NCBI GenBank assembly: GCA_050943475.1
Contig: JBMNPF010000002.1
Span: forward strand, 1-64,000
DNA: 64,000 nucleotides
From: Metaruminococcus_A sp050943475
Lineage (GTDB): Bacteria; Bacillota; Clostridia; Oscillospirales; Ruminococcaceae
Reading direction: 5' to 3'
Shown here: one piece after another, positions 52,573 to 61,844 of the stretch
Numbering within the stretch: position 1 is the first letter of the stretch
Layout of the letters: each line of letters starts with the position of its first letter
Made by a program: the position numbers and the translations under genes
Notes under the pieces: model-generated
Databases searched by the model: none
Seen by the model: the letters and a program-made list of their open reading frames with translations, nothing else
What the model was told of the DNA's origin: nothing

Positions 52573-52947
52573 ATGCTGAAACTCATGCCTGTAACCGACC
52601 GGGAAGTGTTGGAACGGTATGCGGCCGAATACGGCGTCCCGGTGGATGAAAGCCTCTGTCTGACCATTGCGGACCAGCGCGGGGAATGTCTCGGCGTTTG
52701 CTTCTACCGCTTTACTCCTGAGGGAATGCGGATTGAATATGCCGACGCAAACGGCGACGGCGATTTGTTTGACGGCCTTTTGCGCGCTTCCATGGCCGCG
52801 CTCATGGACAAGTCGGAGGATACCGTCGCCTTTTCTGAGCGGATTGATCATGAACTGCTCCGCGCATGGAGCTTTCTCAAAGAGGGGGAAGTTTGTGTAA
52901 AATCGGCAAATGCGTTTTTTGAAACTTGTAAAAAGTGTAAAAACTAG
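52573..52947 (+). CDS. Conserved-looking protein of unknown function
   Basis: The 124-residue acidic protein starts 7 bp after rluB behind GGAAAGGAAG and is probably cotranscribed. It has a central IEYADANGDGDLFDGLLRASMAAL segment and ends in a Cys-containing basic tail (FFETCKKCKN). The pattern resembles a small acyltransferase-like fold in its N-terminal half, but no motif allows a call. Confidence 0.7.
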   Translation: MLKLMPVTDREVLERYAAEYGVPVDESLCLTIADQRGECLGVCFYRFTPEGMRIEYADANGDGDLFDGLLRASMAALMDKSEDTVAFSERIDHELLRAWSFLKEGEVCVKSANAFFETCKKCKN

Positions 52948-52957
52948 CAGGAAAGAC

Positions 52958-52986
52958 TTGTTATTTAATTAACGATAGGTTATAAT
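52958..52986 (+). promoter_or_regulatory. Promoter of the biotin carrier-OadA pair
   Basis: TTGTTA (52958-52963), a 17-bp spacer and TATAAT (52981-52986). Confidence 0.78.
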
Positions 52987-53043
52987 GAAACATAATGTTT
53001 CCTTACCAAAATACAAAATAATTTCATTTAAGGAGATTGAAAA

Positions 53044-53415
53044 ATGAGAAAATTTAATGTGGCTGTTAATGGCGAAAATTTTGATGTTACAGTTGATGAA
53101 ATCGGCGGTACCGCCGCTGCTCCGGCTGCAGCACCTGCTGCCGCTCCGGCACCGGCTGCTGCTCCTGCCGCTGCTCCGGCCCCCGCTGCCGCTCCGGCTG
53201 GTGCAACCGAGGTTGTTTCCCCAATGCCTGGTACCATTGTTGCGGTTAAAGTAAGCGCTGGCGAAGCGGTCAAAGCCGGTCAGGTTCTCTGCGTTCTCGA
53301 AGCAATGAAAATGGAAAATGATATTGTTGCCCCGGACGATGGCACGGTTGCTGCCGTTTATGTAAAACAGGGCGATTCGGTTGAGTCCAACAGCAAACTT
53401 CTTTCGATTCAGTAA
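53044..53415 (+). CDS. Biotin carboxyl carrier protein (gamma/BCCP-like subunit)
   Basis: The 123-residue protein has a short beta N-terminus, an Ala/Pro linker of about 30 residues, and the biotinyl domain with VLEAMKMEN, where the Lys carries biotin. It carries CO2 between half-reactions of a decarboxylase or carboxylase. The carboxyltransferase gene follows 17 bp later. AAGGAG precedes the ATG. Confidence 0.92.
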   Translation: MRKFNVAVNGENFDVTVDEIGGTAAAPAAAPAAAPAPAAAPAAAPAPAAAPAGATEVVSPMPGTIVAVKVSAGEAVKAGQVLCVLEAMKMENDIVAPDDGTVAAVYVKQGDSVESNSKLLSIQ

Positions 53416-53432
53416 GGAAAGGGAACAAGTGA

Positions 53433-54827
53433 ATGGCTAAAAAAATAAGAGTGACGGAAACTGCCCTGCGTGACGCGCACCAGTCCCTGCTTGCAACCAG
53501 AATGACCACCGACGAAATGCTGCCCATCCTTTCCAAGATGGACAAGGTCGGTTTTTATTCGGCTGAGGTTTGGGGCGGCGCTACGTTTGACAGTTGCCTG
53601 CGCTTTCTGAATGAGGATCCGTGGGAGAGACTGCGCATCATCCGCAAGGAAATGCCGAACACCAAGCTGCAAATGCTGTTCCGCGGCCAGAACATGCTTG
53701 GTTACCGCCATTATGCGGACGACGTCGTTGAGTATTTCGTACAGAAATCCGTTGCGAATGGTATCGACATCATTCGTATTTTTGACGCGCTTAACGATAT
53801 TCGCAACCTGAAAACCGCGATTTCGGCTGCGAAAAAGGAAAAGGCCCACACCCAGGTTGCCATTTCCTACACCCTCGGCGATGTTTTCACCGACGAGTAT
53901 TATGTCAATTATGCAAAGCAGATCGAGGCTGAGGGCGCGGATTCCATCTGCCTGAAGGATATGGCGGCGCTCCTGACCCCGTACCGTGCGGCAACGCTGA
54001 CCAAGGCGATCAAGGAAGCGGTTCATATTCCACTCCAGATCCATACCCACTACACCTCCGGCCTTGCTTCAATGTGCTTGCTCAAGGCGGTTGAGAACGG
54101 TGCGGACGGCTTTGATACCGCAATGTCTCCGCTTGCGCTCGGCACCTCCCATGCTCCGACCGAGTCTATGGTCGCTGCGCTTCAGGGCACCGAGTACGAC
54201 ACCGGCCTTGATCTGGTGCTCCTCAATGAGATCCGCACCTATTTCATGGGCCTGCGTGAGAAATATATTAAGAGCGGCTTGTTGGATCCGAAGATGTTGG
54301 CCGTTGATGCCAATGCGTTGATCTACCAGGTTCCGGGCGGTATGTTGTCGAACCTTCTTTCCCAGCTCAAACAAGCAGGCAAAGAGGATCAGCTTAGCGC
54401 CGTTCTTGAAGAGGTTCCGCGTGTCCGTAAGGATTCCGGTATGCCTCCGCTCGTCACCCCGACTTCACAGATTGTCGGCACCCAGGCGGTGTTTAACGTC
54501 ATCACCGGCGAGCGTTATAAAATGGTCACCAAGGAGTTCAAAGGCCTTGTCCGCGGCGAATACGGCAAAACCCCGGTTCCGATCGATCCGGAGTTCCGTA
54601 AAAATATTATTGGCGACGCGGAACCCATTGACTGCCGTCCGGCGGATCTGCTGGAGCCGGAACTGGATAAGCTCCGCGCCGAGTGTGCAAAATGGACCGA
54701 GCAGGAAGAGGATGTTCTCAGCTACGCTCAGTTCGGCCAGGTAGCCGTCAAATTCTTTGAAGGCCGCCATAAAAAGCCGTTCAATGAGAACGAGCCGAAC
54801 ACCACCATTCAGGTGAGCTACAAATAA
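53433..54827 (+). CDS. oadA: Carboxyltransferase subunit, oxaloacetate decarboxylase alpha/pyruvate carboxylase B type
   Basis: The 464-residue protein has the HMGL-like barrel (RVTETALRDAHQSLLATRM with metal-binding Asp), IHTHYTSGLASM and the conserved PycA/OadA C-terminal domain (EVPRVRKDSGMPPLVTPTSQIVG). The biotin domain is on the separate upstream gene. No membrane OadB-like sodium pump or biotin carboxylase is in the window, so it may be oxaloacetate decarboxylase, pyruvate carboxylase subunit B or a transcarboxylase part. Its codons favour high expression. Confidence 0.9.
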   Translation: MAKKIRVTETALRDAHQSLLATRMTTDEMLPILSKMDKVGFYSAEVWGGATFDSCLRFLNEDPWERLRIIRKEMPNTKLQMLFRGQNMLGYRHYADDVVEYFVQKSVANGIDIIRIFDALNDIRNLKTAISAAKKEKAHTQVAISYTLGDVFTDEYYVNYAKQIEAEGADSICLKDMAALLTPYRAATLTKAIKEAVHIPLQIHTHYTSGLASMCLLKAVENGADGFDTAMSPLALGTSHAPTESMVAALQGTEYDTGLDLVLLNEIRTYFMGLREKYIKSGLLDPKMLAVDANALIYQVPGGMLSNLLSQLKQAGKEDQLSAVLEEVPRVRKDSGMPPLVTPTSQIVGTQAVFNVITGERYKMVTKEFKGLVRGEYGKTPVPIDPEFRKNIIGDAEPIDCRPADLLEPELDKLRAECAKWTEQEEDVLSYAQFGQVAVKFFEGRHKKPFNENEPNTTIQVSYK

Positions 54828-54843
54828 GAATTAATTTTTGTGC

Positions 54844-54871
54844 AAAGCGCCGGTTCGTTCCGGCGCTTTTG
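54844..54871 (+). terminator. Terminator after oadA
   Basis: A perfect 10-bp stem (AAAGCGCCGG) with a TTCGTT loop and TTTTG. Confidence 0.85.
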
Positions 54872-55263
54872 TGCGCTGTTTTGAAAACAACGAGGCACTT
54901 GGTTAAGGGGAAAGATGGCTTTAATTGGCAAATGGAACATTAAAATTTTGTGGTACAAAATGTTGGTTGCTTCAGAATGTTTTTTCCCTATTGGATGCCG
55001 AAACGGTTTACAGACCCAGATTTTATCTCTGCGTTTCGGCTACCCATTTTCATATTGCAAAATTGTCTAAATAATATGTAAATTATGTGAACGAAATATG
55101 AATAAAACGCGCTTTTCATACAACGTCGTGCTATAATATTCTTATTGGATCAGGGCACACGCAAAGAGCTTTGGATACGGTTATCCGATGGAATTTTCCG
55201 CGGGGCTACTTATGTGGGTGCTGTAAGTTGCAATTATTTAAACACTGCTGAATGGAGTAAAAC
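54872..55263. other. 392-bp intergenic stretch before yicC
   Basis: No gene is seen. A 9-bp perfect stem GCCGAAACG/CGTTTCGGC flanks a 26-nt loop at 54997-55040 with an inner CAGA/TCTG pairing. A second hairpin, TTGGATA/TATCCGA, lies at about 55172-55189 in the leader of yicC. An extended -10 is at 55132-55137. Confidence 0.5.
55132..55137 (+). promoter_or_regulatory. Extended -10 promoter of the yicC-rlmN gene run
   Basis: TGCTATAAT (core 55132-55137) lies 126 bp before the yicC start. No good -35 is seen; the leader may be structured. Confidence 0.55.
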
Positions 55264-56142
55264 ATGTTAAAAAGTATGACTGGCTACGGCCGCAGCCAGC
55301 AAATTGTCGGCGGCCGGGATATTTTGGTGGAAATTCGTTCGGTCAACCACCGTTATTTTGAGTTCTCGGCGCGTGTGCCGCGGGTATACGGTTATCTGGA
55401 AGAGAAGATGAAATCCTTTATCCAAAGCCGGGTTTCCCGCGGTAAAATTGATGTAAACGTCACCGTTTTTACGGTGGAAGGGCAGGACGCTGTCGTGGAG
55501 CTCAACCGCTCCCTCGCACAGGGATATTTGGAGGCGCTTCGTTCGGCCTCTGACGACCTTTCTCTGACCGATGATCTTTCGCTGACGGCATTGGCGCGTT
55601 TCCCGGATATTTTTAATGTCCGCAAAGCCACCGAAAACGAAGAGGTGATTTGGAAGGATGTCCGTCTTGTTGCGGAAGAAGCACTCGGCAATTTTATCGC
55701 CATGCGGGAAAAGGAAGGCGAAAAAATGCGTCTGGACATTTCCGGCCGGTTGGACGTTATTGAAGAATCCGTTTCCAAAGTCGAGCAGCTTTCGCCGGAA
55801 ACCACCAAGGCTTACCGGGAACGGCTTACAAACAAGCTGCATGAGGTGTTGGAGAGCACCAATATCGATGAAGCGCGCATCCTCACCGAAGCAGCAATTT
55901 TTTCCGAGAAAATTGCCGTGGATGAAGAGACGGTGCGGCTGCGCAGCCACCTGAATCAGCTCCGCTCTTTCCTCGATTCCAAAGAGCCTATTGGGCGCAA
56001 GCTGGATTTTTTGGTGCAGGAGGTTAATCGGGAAATCAACACCATTGGTTCCAAAGCGCAGGATCTTGCCATCACCCGCATTGTAGTGGACTTGAAGAGC
56101 GAGGTTGAAAAAATAAGAGAACAAATTCAGAATATTGAATAA
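55264..56142 (+). CDS. yicC: YicC/YloC-family endoribonuclease
   Basis: The 292-residue protein begins MLKSMTGYGRSQQ, has the EIRSVNHRYFEFSARVP segment and ends with EVNREINTIGSKAQDLAITRIVVDLKSE, all hallmarks of the YicC family, recently shown to include RNA-cleaving enzymes. It leads the conserved Firmicute set yicC-remA-gmk-rpoZ-priA. Confidence 0.93.
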   Translation: MLKSMTGYGRSQQIVGGRDILVEIRSVNHRYFEFSARVPRVYGYLEEKMKSFIQSRVSRGKIDVNVTVFTVEGQDAVVELNRSLAQGYLEALRSASDDLSLTDDLSLTALARFPDIFNVRKATENEEVIWKDVRLVAEEALGNFIAMREKEGEKMRLDISGRLDVIEESVSKVEQLSPETTKAYRERLTNKLHEVLESTNIDEARILTEAAIFSEKIAVDEETVRLRSHLNQLRSFLDSKEPIGRKLDFLVQEVNREINTIGSKAQDLAITRIVVDLKSEVEKIREQIQNIE

Positions 56143-56155
56143 AGGAGAGAGTCCA

Positions 56156-56422
56156 ATGAAGCTCATCAACATTGGTTTCGGGAACATGGTTTCGGCCAGT
56201 CGGCTCATTGCCATTGTCAGTCCGGAATCCGCTCCCATTAAACGCATCATCCAGGACGCTCGTGACAAGGGCGTGCTGATTGACGCGACCTACGGCCGGC
56301 GTACACGTGCAGTTATTGTCATGGACAGCGACCACGTCATCCTTTCCGCTGTTCAGCCGGAAACGGTTGCGAACCGTTTGTCTTATCAGGATGACGACGA
56401 GGAGGAGGAAGAGGATGAATAA
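56156..56422 (+). CDS. remA: Extracellular matrix regulator RemA (DUF370)
   Basis: The 88-residue protein starts MKLINIGFGNMVSASRLIAI and keeps the RRTRAVIVMDSDHVILSA core, typical of RemA, a DNA-binding regulator of biofilm and osmotic genes in Bacillus. The acidic tail of about ten Glu/Asp is notable. AAAGGAG precedes the ATG. The end overlaps gmk. Confidence 0.93.
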   Translation: MKLINIGFGNMVSASRLIAIVSPESAPIKRIIQDARDKGVLIDATYGRRTRAVIVMDSDHVILSAVQPETVANRLSYQDDDEEEEEDE

Positions 56423-57014
56423 CGGCCTGTTGGTTGTTGTTTCCGGCCCTTCCGGCTGCGGCAAAGGCACGGTGTTGGGGCAGCTCCTGAAAAACGATCC
56501 CAACGTGTTTTATTCGGTTTCAGCAACCACCCGGAGCCCGCGTGAGGGTGAGGTGGACGGTGTTAACTACTACTTTCTCTCCAAACAGGAGTTCGAACGT
56601 AAAATTGCCGAAGACGGCATGCTGGAATATGCAAACTATGTCGGCAATTATTATGGGACACCGAAACAGGCGGTTGAGGAACAGTGCGCCGCCGGCCATG
56701 ACGTACTTCTGGAAATTGAAGTACAGGGCGCTATGCAGGTGCGCGAAAAACGCCCGGATGCGGTGTTTGTTTTTATTGCGCCGCCGAGTATGAAGGAGCT
56801 GGAGCGCAGGTTAGTAGACCGCCAGACCGAGAGTGAAGAAGTAATTCGCAGCCGACTTAAAACGGCAGAAACGGAATTGCGGTTTGCTTCCAAGTATGAT
56901 TACATTGTGGTCAACGATACCGTAGAACAGGCAGTATCTGACCTGAGAGCGATTTTACAGGCCGAGAAATGCCGCAGTGAACGTATGAAAAATCGATTAG
57001 ATGAGGTGTTATAG
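56415..57014 (+). CDS. gmk: Guanylate kinase
   Basis: The 199-residue protein has the P-loop VVSGPSGCGKGTVLGQLL, the GMP site (SVSATTRSPREGEVDG, then the acceptor Tyr in VGNYYGTPKQ) and the lid region. It phosphorylates GMP. The ATG overlaps the end of remA by 8 bp; GAGGAGGAAGAGG supplies the ribosome site. Confidence 0.96.
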   Translation: MNNGLLVVVSGPSGCGKGTVLGQLLKNDPNVFYSVSATTRSPREGEVDGVNYYFLSKQEFERKIAEDGMLEYANYVGNYYGTPKQAVEEQCAAGHDVLLEIEVQGAMQVREKRPDAVFVFIAPPSMKELERRLVDRQTESEEVIRSRLKTAETELRFASKYDYIVVNDTVEQAVSDLRAILQAEKCRSERMKNRLDEVL

Positions 57015-57015
57015 A

Positions 57016-57231
57016 ATGCATAGACCATCAGCAACTGAAATTTTGAAGAACAATGAAAGCTACTATTCGCTGGTTGTAGGCGTGGCTAAGCGCGCGCGCC
57101 AAATTGCGGAAGCAGCTGAAGAGAAAGGCGAGCCGCTGGAGGAAAAACCGGTTCAGCTTGCAGTGGAGGAACTTTCCAGAGGCGAATACAAGATTGTAGA
57201 AGACGAGGACATCGGTAAAGAAATCGAATAG
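57016..57231 (+). CDS. rpoZ: RNA polymerase omega subunit
   Basis: The 71-residue protein begins MHRPSATEIL and shows YYSLVVGVAKRARQIAEAA and the acidic tail of omega, which stabilises the beta' subunit. The ATG at 57016 directly follows the gmk stop. Confidence 0.93.
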   Translation: MHRPSATEILKNNESYYSLVVGVAKRARQIAEAAEEKGEPLEEKPVQLAVEELSRGEYKIVEDEDIGKEIE

Positions 57232-57260
57232 GTTTTATCAGGCAGAAAGGGGGACGGCGA

Positions 57261-59723
57261 ATGCACAGGCGGGTCTTTGCACGGGTGGCGATTGAAAAGA
57301 GTACCGTGCGGTTTGACAAGCTGTTTGATTACGCTGTCCCGGAAGAATTGGCGGAGCGGCTTCAGCCTGGCTGCCGTGTGATTGTCCCCTTTGGACGGGG
57401 CAACCAGAAAATGCAGGCGCTGGTGTTTGCTTTAACGGATCACACCGATTACCCAGAGCGCTGTAAGGCGGTTGTATCTCTGGTGGATGAACAGCCGCTT
57501 ATCAATGCAGAAGGCTTTGAGATGATAGAATACCTCAAGCAGAATACCTTTTGCACCTATTATGATGCCGTGCGGGTTCTGCTGCCGGTTGGGTTTAATG
57601 TTGACGTAGTGGAAACTTTTCATCTTTCCCGCAGGGTGGATGAAGTTGAGCTGGAATCCTTTTCTGAAGCGGAACGCAACGTCATTGCCTTTTTGAAAAC
57701 TGCGCGCAATAAGGCGGAACTTGACCGCTTTCTCAAGGCGGCGGGGAACGATGCAAAGGATCGGATTGTGGAATCGTTGATTGAGAAAGGCGTTGTGGTA
57801 CCAGATGAAAAGACCAAACGCCGGGTTGGCGATGAAACCATCCGGATGCTGCGGCTTTCGGAGAAATTTGACCCGGAGAATGTGAAACTTTCGCCCAAGC
57901 AAAAAGGTGTGGTGGAGCTTCTGTCTGAAGTGCAGGTTGCCTCGGTGAAGGAATGCTGTTATTTTTGCGGCATTACCGAAGCGGTGCTCAAAACGCTGGC
58001 AAAGAAGAACATTGTAGAGTATTACGACCGGCAGGTGTACCGTCGTCCAAAGATGGCGCAGGTTGGCCGTCGGGATGCGTCGTCCATTAAGCTCTCGCCG
58101 GAACAGCTTAAGGTGTTCTCCGGGCTGTATGAACTTTACCGCACCGGCAAGCCAGAGGCGGCTTTGCTCAATGGTATTACCGGGAGCGGCAAAACCCAGG
58201 TCTTTTTAAAGCTCATTGATCTTGTGGTGGCGGAGGGGCGGCAGGCCATTATGATGGTGCCGGAAATTTCGCTGACGCCGCAAATGGTTTCCCAGTTTAT
58301 TGCCCTCTTCGGGGATCGGGTGGCGGTTATTCACAGTGGGCTTTCGCTTGGCGAGCGTGCGGATGAATACCAACGCATTAAAAATGGGAGCGCGCGGATT
58401 GTGGTGGGAACCCGCAGTGCGGTGTTTGCTCCCTGTGACAACATTGGGCTCATCGTCATGGATGAAGAAGGGGAGTATTCCTACAAGTCTGAGTCCGCGC
58501 CGCGGTACCACGCACGAGATCTTGCAAAGCTGCGCTGTGCAAGACATGGAGCGCTGCTGTTGCTTGCGTCGGCGACCCCGTCGGTAGACAGCTATTATCG
58601 TGCCAAAACGGGAAAATATCATCTCTTTGAGCTCAAAAAACGGTATTCTGACGCCATTCTGCCGGATGTTTATCTGGTGGATTTGCGGGGGCATTTAAAT
58701 CCCGATCAGTCCGAGATTTTGAGTGATGTTTTAATCGACGAGCTCTACTATAATTTGAAACATGGAGAGCAGTCCATTTTGCTGCTCAACCGGCGAGGTT
58801 ATCACACCTTTGCCACCTGTATGGACTGTGGCGAGGTGGATTTATGCCCGCACTGCAGTGTGGCGCTGACCTACCATAAGGCAAACGGCCGCATGATGTG
58901 CCATTACTGCGGTTATTCCCATAAACAGGATTTTGTCTGCCCGCATTGTGGGGGGAAGCATATCAAGCTGACGGGGCTGGGTACCCAGAAGCTGGAAGAT
59001 GAAGTCTCCAAGCTGTTTCCGGACGCACGTATTCTTCGAATGGATACCGACACCACCTTTTCCCGGTTTGCGTATGAAGAAGCCTTCGAAAAATTTGGAG
59101 CGGGTGGATATGATATTATGCTCGGTACCCAGATGATCGCAAAAGGGTTGGATTTCCCAAACGTGACGCTGGTTGGAGTGCTTTCGGTGGACAAACTGCT
59201 CTATTCGACCGATTTTCGGAGCAATGAGCGCACCTTTTCGCTGGTGACCCAGGTAGTTGGCAGAAGCGGGCGGGGCAGTAAAGCCGGCAGGGCATTTATC
59301 CAGACCTATACGCCGGATAATCCGGTTCTGAATTTTGCAGCGCACCAAAATTACGAAGCGTTTTACAACGATGAAATTGCGGCGCGTAAGGCGTTGCTTT
59401 ACCCGCCGTTTTGTGATATTTGTGTGGTAGGATTTGCTGCAGTTCTGGAGCAGGAGGTCAAAAAAGCGGCCTACAGCTTTATGGAACTGCTTAAGACGTA
59501 CATTAAAAATGCGGAAATGAAAATCCCAGTGCGCGTATTGGGCCCTGTGGAAGCGGATATTTACAAACTCAATAACAAATACCGTTACCGCATTGTCATC
59601 AAATGCAGGGCAAACAAGGCATTTAAAACAATGATTGGCGAATTGTTGCGGCAGACGGCGCAAATGCCGGCTTTTTCCAAAACAACGGTTTTTGCCGATC
59701 TCAATGGGGAAATTAATATATAA
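57261..59723 (+). CDS. priA: Primosomal replication helicase PriA
   Basis: The 820-residue protein restarts stalled forks. It has an N-terminal DNA-binding domain, Walker A in NGITGSGKTQVFL, DEEG box IVMDEEGEYSYK, zinc ribbons (CMDCGEVDLCPHC, CHYCGYSHKQDFVCPHC) and helicase motifs V-VI (GTQMIAKGLDFPNVTLVGVL, VTQVVGRSGRG). The box reads DEEG with Gly rather than His, as PriA commonly reads DEEH. GGGGG precedes the ATG. Confidence 0.95.
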   Translation: MHRRVFARVAIEKSTVRFDKLFDYAVPEELAERLQPGCRVIVPFGRGNQKMQALVFALTDHTDYPERCKAVVSLVDEQPLINAEGFEMIEYLKQNTFCTYYDAVRVLLPVGFNVDVVETFHLSRRVDEVELESFSEAERNVIAFLKTARNKAELDRFLKAAGNDAKDRIVESLIEKGVVVPDEKTKRRVGDETIRMLRLSEKFDPENVKLSPKQKGVVELLSEVQVASVKECCYFCGITEAVLKTLAKKNIVEYYDRQVYRRPKMAQVGRRDASSIKLSPEQLKVFSGLYELYRTGKPEAALLNGITGSGKTQVFLKLIDLVVAEGRQAIMMVPEISLTPQMVSQFIALFGDRVAVIHSGLSLGERADEYQRIKNGSARIVVGTRSAVFAPCDNIGLIVMDEEGEYSYKSESAPRYHARDLAKLRCARHGALLLLASATPSVDSYYRAKTGKYHLFELKKRYSDAILPDVYLVDLRGHLNPDQSEILSDVLIDELYYNLKHGEQSILLLNRRGYHTFATCMDCGEVDLCPHCSVALTYHKANGRMMCHYCGYSHKQDFVCPHCGGKHIKLTGLGTQKLEDEVSKLFPDARILRMDTDTTFSRFAYEEAFEKFGAGGYDIMLGTQMIAKGLDFPNVTLVGVLSVDKLLYSTDFRSNERTFSLVTQVVGRSGRGSKAGRAFIQTYTPDNPVLNFAAHQNYEAFYNDEIAARKALLYPPFCDICVVGFAAVLEQEVKKAAYSFMELLKTYIKNAEMKIPVRVLGPVEADIYKLNNKYRYRIVIKCRANKAFKTMIGELLRQTAQMPAFSKTTVFADLNGEINI

Positions 59724-59742
59724 GTCAGAAAGGACGTGCAGT

Positions 59743-60201
59743 ATGGCAATCCGTAACATTGTATTAAAAGGCGATGAAATCCTGACAAAGGTGTGCCGCC
59801 CAGTTGAAAAGTTTGACGAAAAACTCTGGGAACTGCTTGATGATATGGCAGAAACCATGTATAAAAACGAAGGTGTTGGCCTTGCAGCCCCGCAGGTGGG
59901 GATTTTACGCCGCGCAGTGGTCATTGACACAGGCGAAGGCTTGATTGAACTTGTAAACCCAAAAATTATTGAGGAAAGCGGCAAGCAAAAGGAATATGAA
60001 GGCTGCCTCTCCTGCCCCAAGGAGTTTGGAATGGTTGAACGGCCGAAATATGTGAAGGTGGAGGCGCAGGACCGCAACGGCAAGACCTTTACCGCAAGCG
60101 GAGAAGATCTTCTGGCACGCGCGTTTTGCCATGAGCTGGACCATCTTGATGGAATTTTGTTTGTTGACCTGGCCGAGGAAATTGTGGAAGAAAAAGAGTA
60201 A
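59743..60201 (+). CDS. def: Peptide deformylase
   Basis: It removes the formyl group from nascent chains. The 152-residue protein shows all three motifs, GVGLAAPQVG, EGCLSCP and CHELDHLDG, that bind the catalytic metal. GAAAGGACG precedes the ATG at 59743. It is followed 20 bp later by fmt, the classical pair. Confidence 0.96.
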   Translation: MAIRNIVLKGDEILTKVCRPVEKFDEKLWELLDDMAETMYKNEGVGLAAPQVGILRRAVVIDTGEGLIELVNPKIIEESGKQKEYEGCLSCPKEFGMVERPKYVKVEAQDRNGKTFTASGEDLLARAFCHELDHLDGILFVDLAEEIVEEKE

Positions 60202-60221
60202 TCCGGGAAACGGGGGATACA

Positions 60222-61154
60222 ATGAATATTGTTTTTATGGGAACGCCGGAGTTCGCCGTGCCAAGCCTGCGCGCACTGCTGGAAGCCGGGGAAACGGTAA
60301 CGGGTGTATTTACCCAGCCGGATAAGCCAAAGGGACGTGGATACAAACTTCTGCCTCCGCCGGTGAAACAGCTTGCAGAGGAACGGGGAATTCCGGTTTA
60401 TCAGCCCAAGACGCTCAGGAACAACAGTGAGGCGGAAGAAATTCTAAAAGGATTGCAGCCGGATCTGATTGTTGTGGTCGCGTATGGAAAAATCCTGCCG
60501 AAGTCCATTTTGGATTTACCGAAATACGGATGCATTAACGTACACGGCTCGCTGCTGCCAAAATACCGTGGGGCGGCGCCTATTCAGTGGACGGTGCTCA
60601 ACGGCGATGCCGTCGGCGGTGTGACAACCATGTTTATGGGAGAGGGACTTGACACTGGGGATATGCTGTTAAAGGCAGAAACACTGGTGGGTGAAAATGA
60701 AACGGCGAGCGAGCTGTATGAGCGCCTTTCCGGTCTTGGAGCGGGACTGCTTACTGACACCCTTGAGGCGCTCAAGCAGGGAACGTTGGCTGCTCAGCCG
60801 CAGGACGATAGTCTTGCAACCCACGCACCGATGCTCACCAAAGAGCTCTCTCCTCTCAATTTTTCAAAATCCGCGCGTGAAGTGCACAACCAAATCCGCG
60901 GGCTTTCAGAATGGCCTTGTGCTCATACCACCTACGCGGGAAAACGGCTGAAGGTTTACCACGCAAAATTGTGGGGAGAGAAATCTGGAAAGCCAGGAGA
61001 GGTATTGGATGCAAAACGCCTGATTGTTGCCTGCGGGGAAGGTGCTGTGGAACTTACCGAGGTGCAGTATGAAGGCTCCAAACGGATGCCGGGCGCTGAT
61101 TTTATGCGCGGCCGGCACATTGTCCCCGGTGATTTCTTAGGGAGTGAACAGTAA
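60222..61154 (+). CDS. fmt: Methionyl-tRNA formyltransferase
   Basis: It formylates initiator Met-tRNA. The 310-residue protein begins IVFMGTPEFAVPSLRAL, has INVHGSLLPKYRGAAPIQW with the catalytic Asn-His, FMGEGLDTGDML and a C-terminal OB-like domain. It forms the def-fmt unit. Confidence 0.97.
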   Translation: MNIVFMGTPEFAVPSLRALLEAGETVTGVFTQPDKPKGRGYKLLPPPVKQLAEERGIPVYQPKTLRNNSEAEEILKGLQPDLIVVVAYGKILPKSILDLPKYGCINVHGSLLPKYRGAAPIQWTVLNGDAVGGVTTMFMGEGLDTGDMLLKAETLVGENETASELYERLSGLGAGLLTDTLEALKQGTLAAQPQDDSLATHAPMLTKELSPLNFSKSAREVHNQIRGLSEWPCAHTTYAGKRLKVYHAKLWGEKSGKPGEVLDAKRLIVACGEGAVELTEVQYEGSKRMPGADFMRGRHIVPGDFLGSEQ

Positions 61155-61844
61155 TTGCCATATTTTTATTTTGATTCCTATTATTTGTTTCTTGTAGTAC
61201 CTGCGTTGCTGATTGCCATGTGGGCACAGTTTAACGTGCAGTCGGCGTTCCACAAGTACAACCGGATTTCCAATTCCAGGGGGTTAACGGCGGATCAGGC
61301 GGCACGGCAAATTTTGGATGACAATGGTTTGTATCAGGTTTCAATCGAGCGTGTGCCGGGTAAGCTTTCGGATCATTATGATCCAAAGGCAAACGTCATC
61401 CGCCTTTCGGATTCCACCTACGGCAGCATGTCGGTAGGTGCTATTGGGGTGGCAGCGCATGAAGCAGGCCATGCAGTCCAGTATGCGACGGGGTATTTCC
61501 CCATTAAAATCCGCAGTGTATTGATTCCAATTACCCAGATTGGTTCCAGCATTGCCATACCACTTGCGATTTTCGGCATTGTTTTTTCATTTTATCCGTT
61601 GGTGACAATTGGTATTTTGCTGTTCTGTGCGGTGGTACTGTTCCAGCTCATTACCTTGCCGGTGGAATTTAACGCGAGCCGGCGTGCTTTGAAAACGCTG
61701 GATGAATCCCACATGTTGGAGGGTGAGGAACTCACCGGAGCAAAGCGTGTACTGCGTGCAGCGGCGCTGACTTATGTAGCGGGTCTGCTGGTTGCGGTTG
61801 CAAACCTTGTCCGGTTAATTGCCCTTTCCAACAGGAGGCGTTGA
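61155..61844 (+). CDS. Zinc metallopeptidase, YugP-like membrane protein
   Basis: The 229-residue protein has an N-terminal span (FLVVPALLIAMWAQF), the metal motif AAHEAGHAVQYA, three further spans and a NASRRALKTLDE segment, matching the YugP family of neutral zinc metallopeptidases found between fmt and rsmB in Clostridia. Its substrate is unknown. The start is a TTG directly after the fmt stop, behind GGAGTG. Confidence 0.9.
   Translation: MPYFYFDSYYLFLVVPALLIAMWAQFNVQSAFHKYNRISNSRGLTADQAARQILDDNGLYQVSIERVPGKLSDHYDPKANVIRLSDSTYGSMSVGAIGVAAHEAGHAVQYATGYFPIKIRSVLIPITQIGSSIAIPLAIFGIVFSFYPLVTIGILLFCAVVLFQLITLPVEFNASRRALKTLDESHMLEGEELTGAKRVLRAAALTYVAGLLVAVANLVRLIALSNRRR

Noticed and set aside
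55140..55263. c-di-GMP (GEMM-I) riboswitch before yicC
   Set aside because: ACGCAAAG and GGTTATCCGATGG resemble parts of the consensus, but the first stem and tetraloop are missing and the downstream genes are housekeeping.
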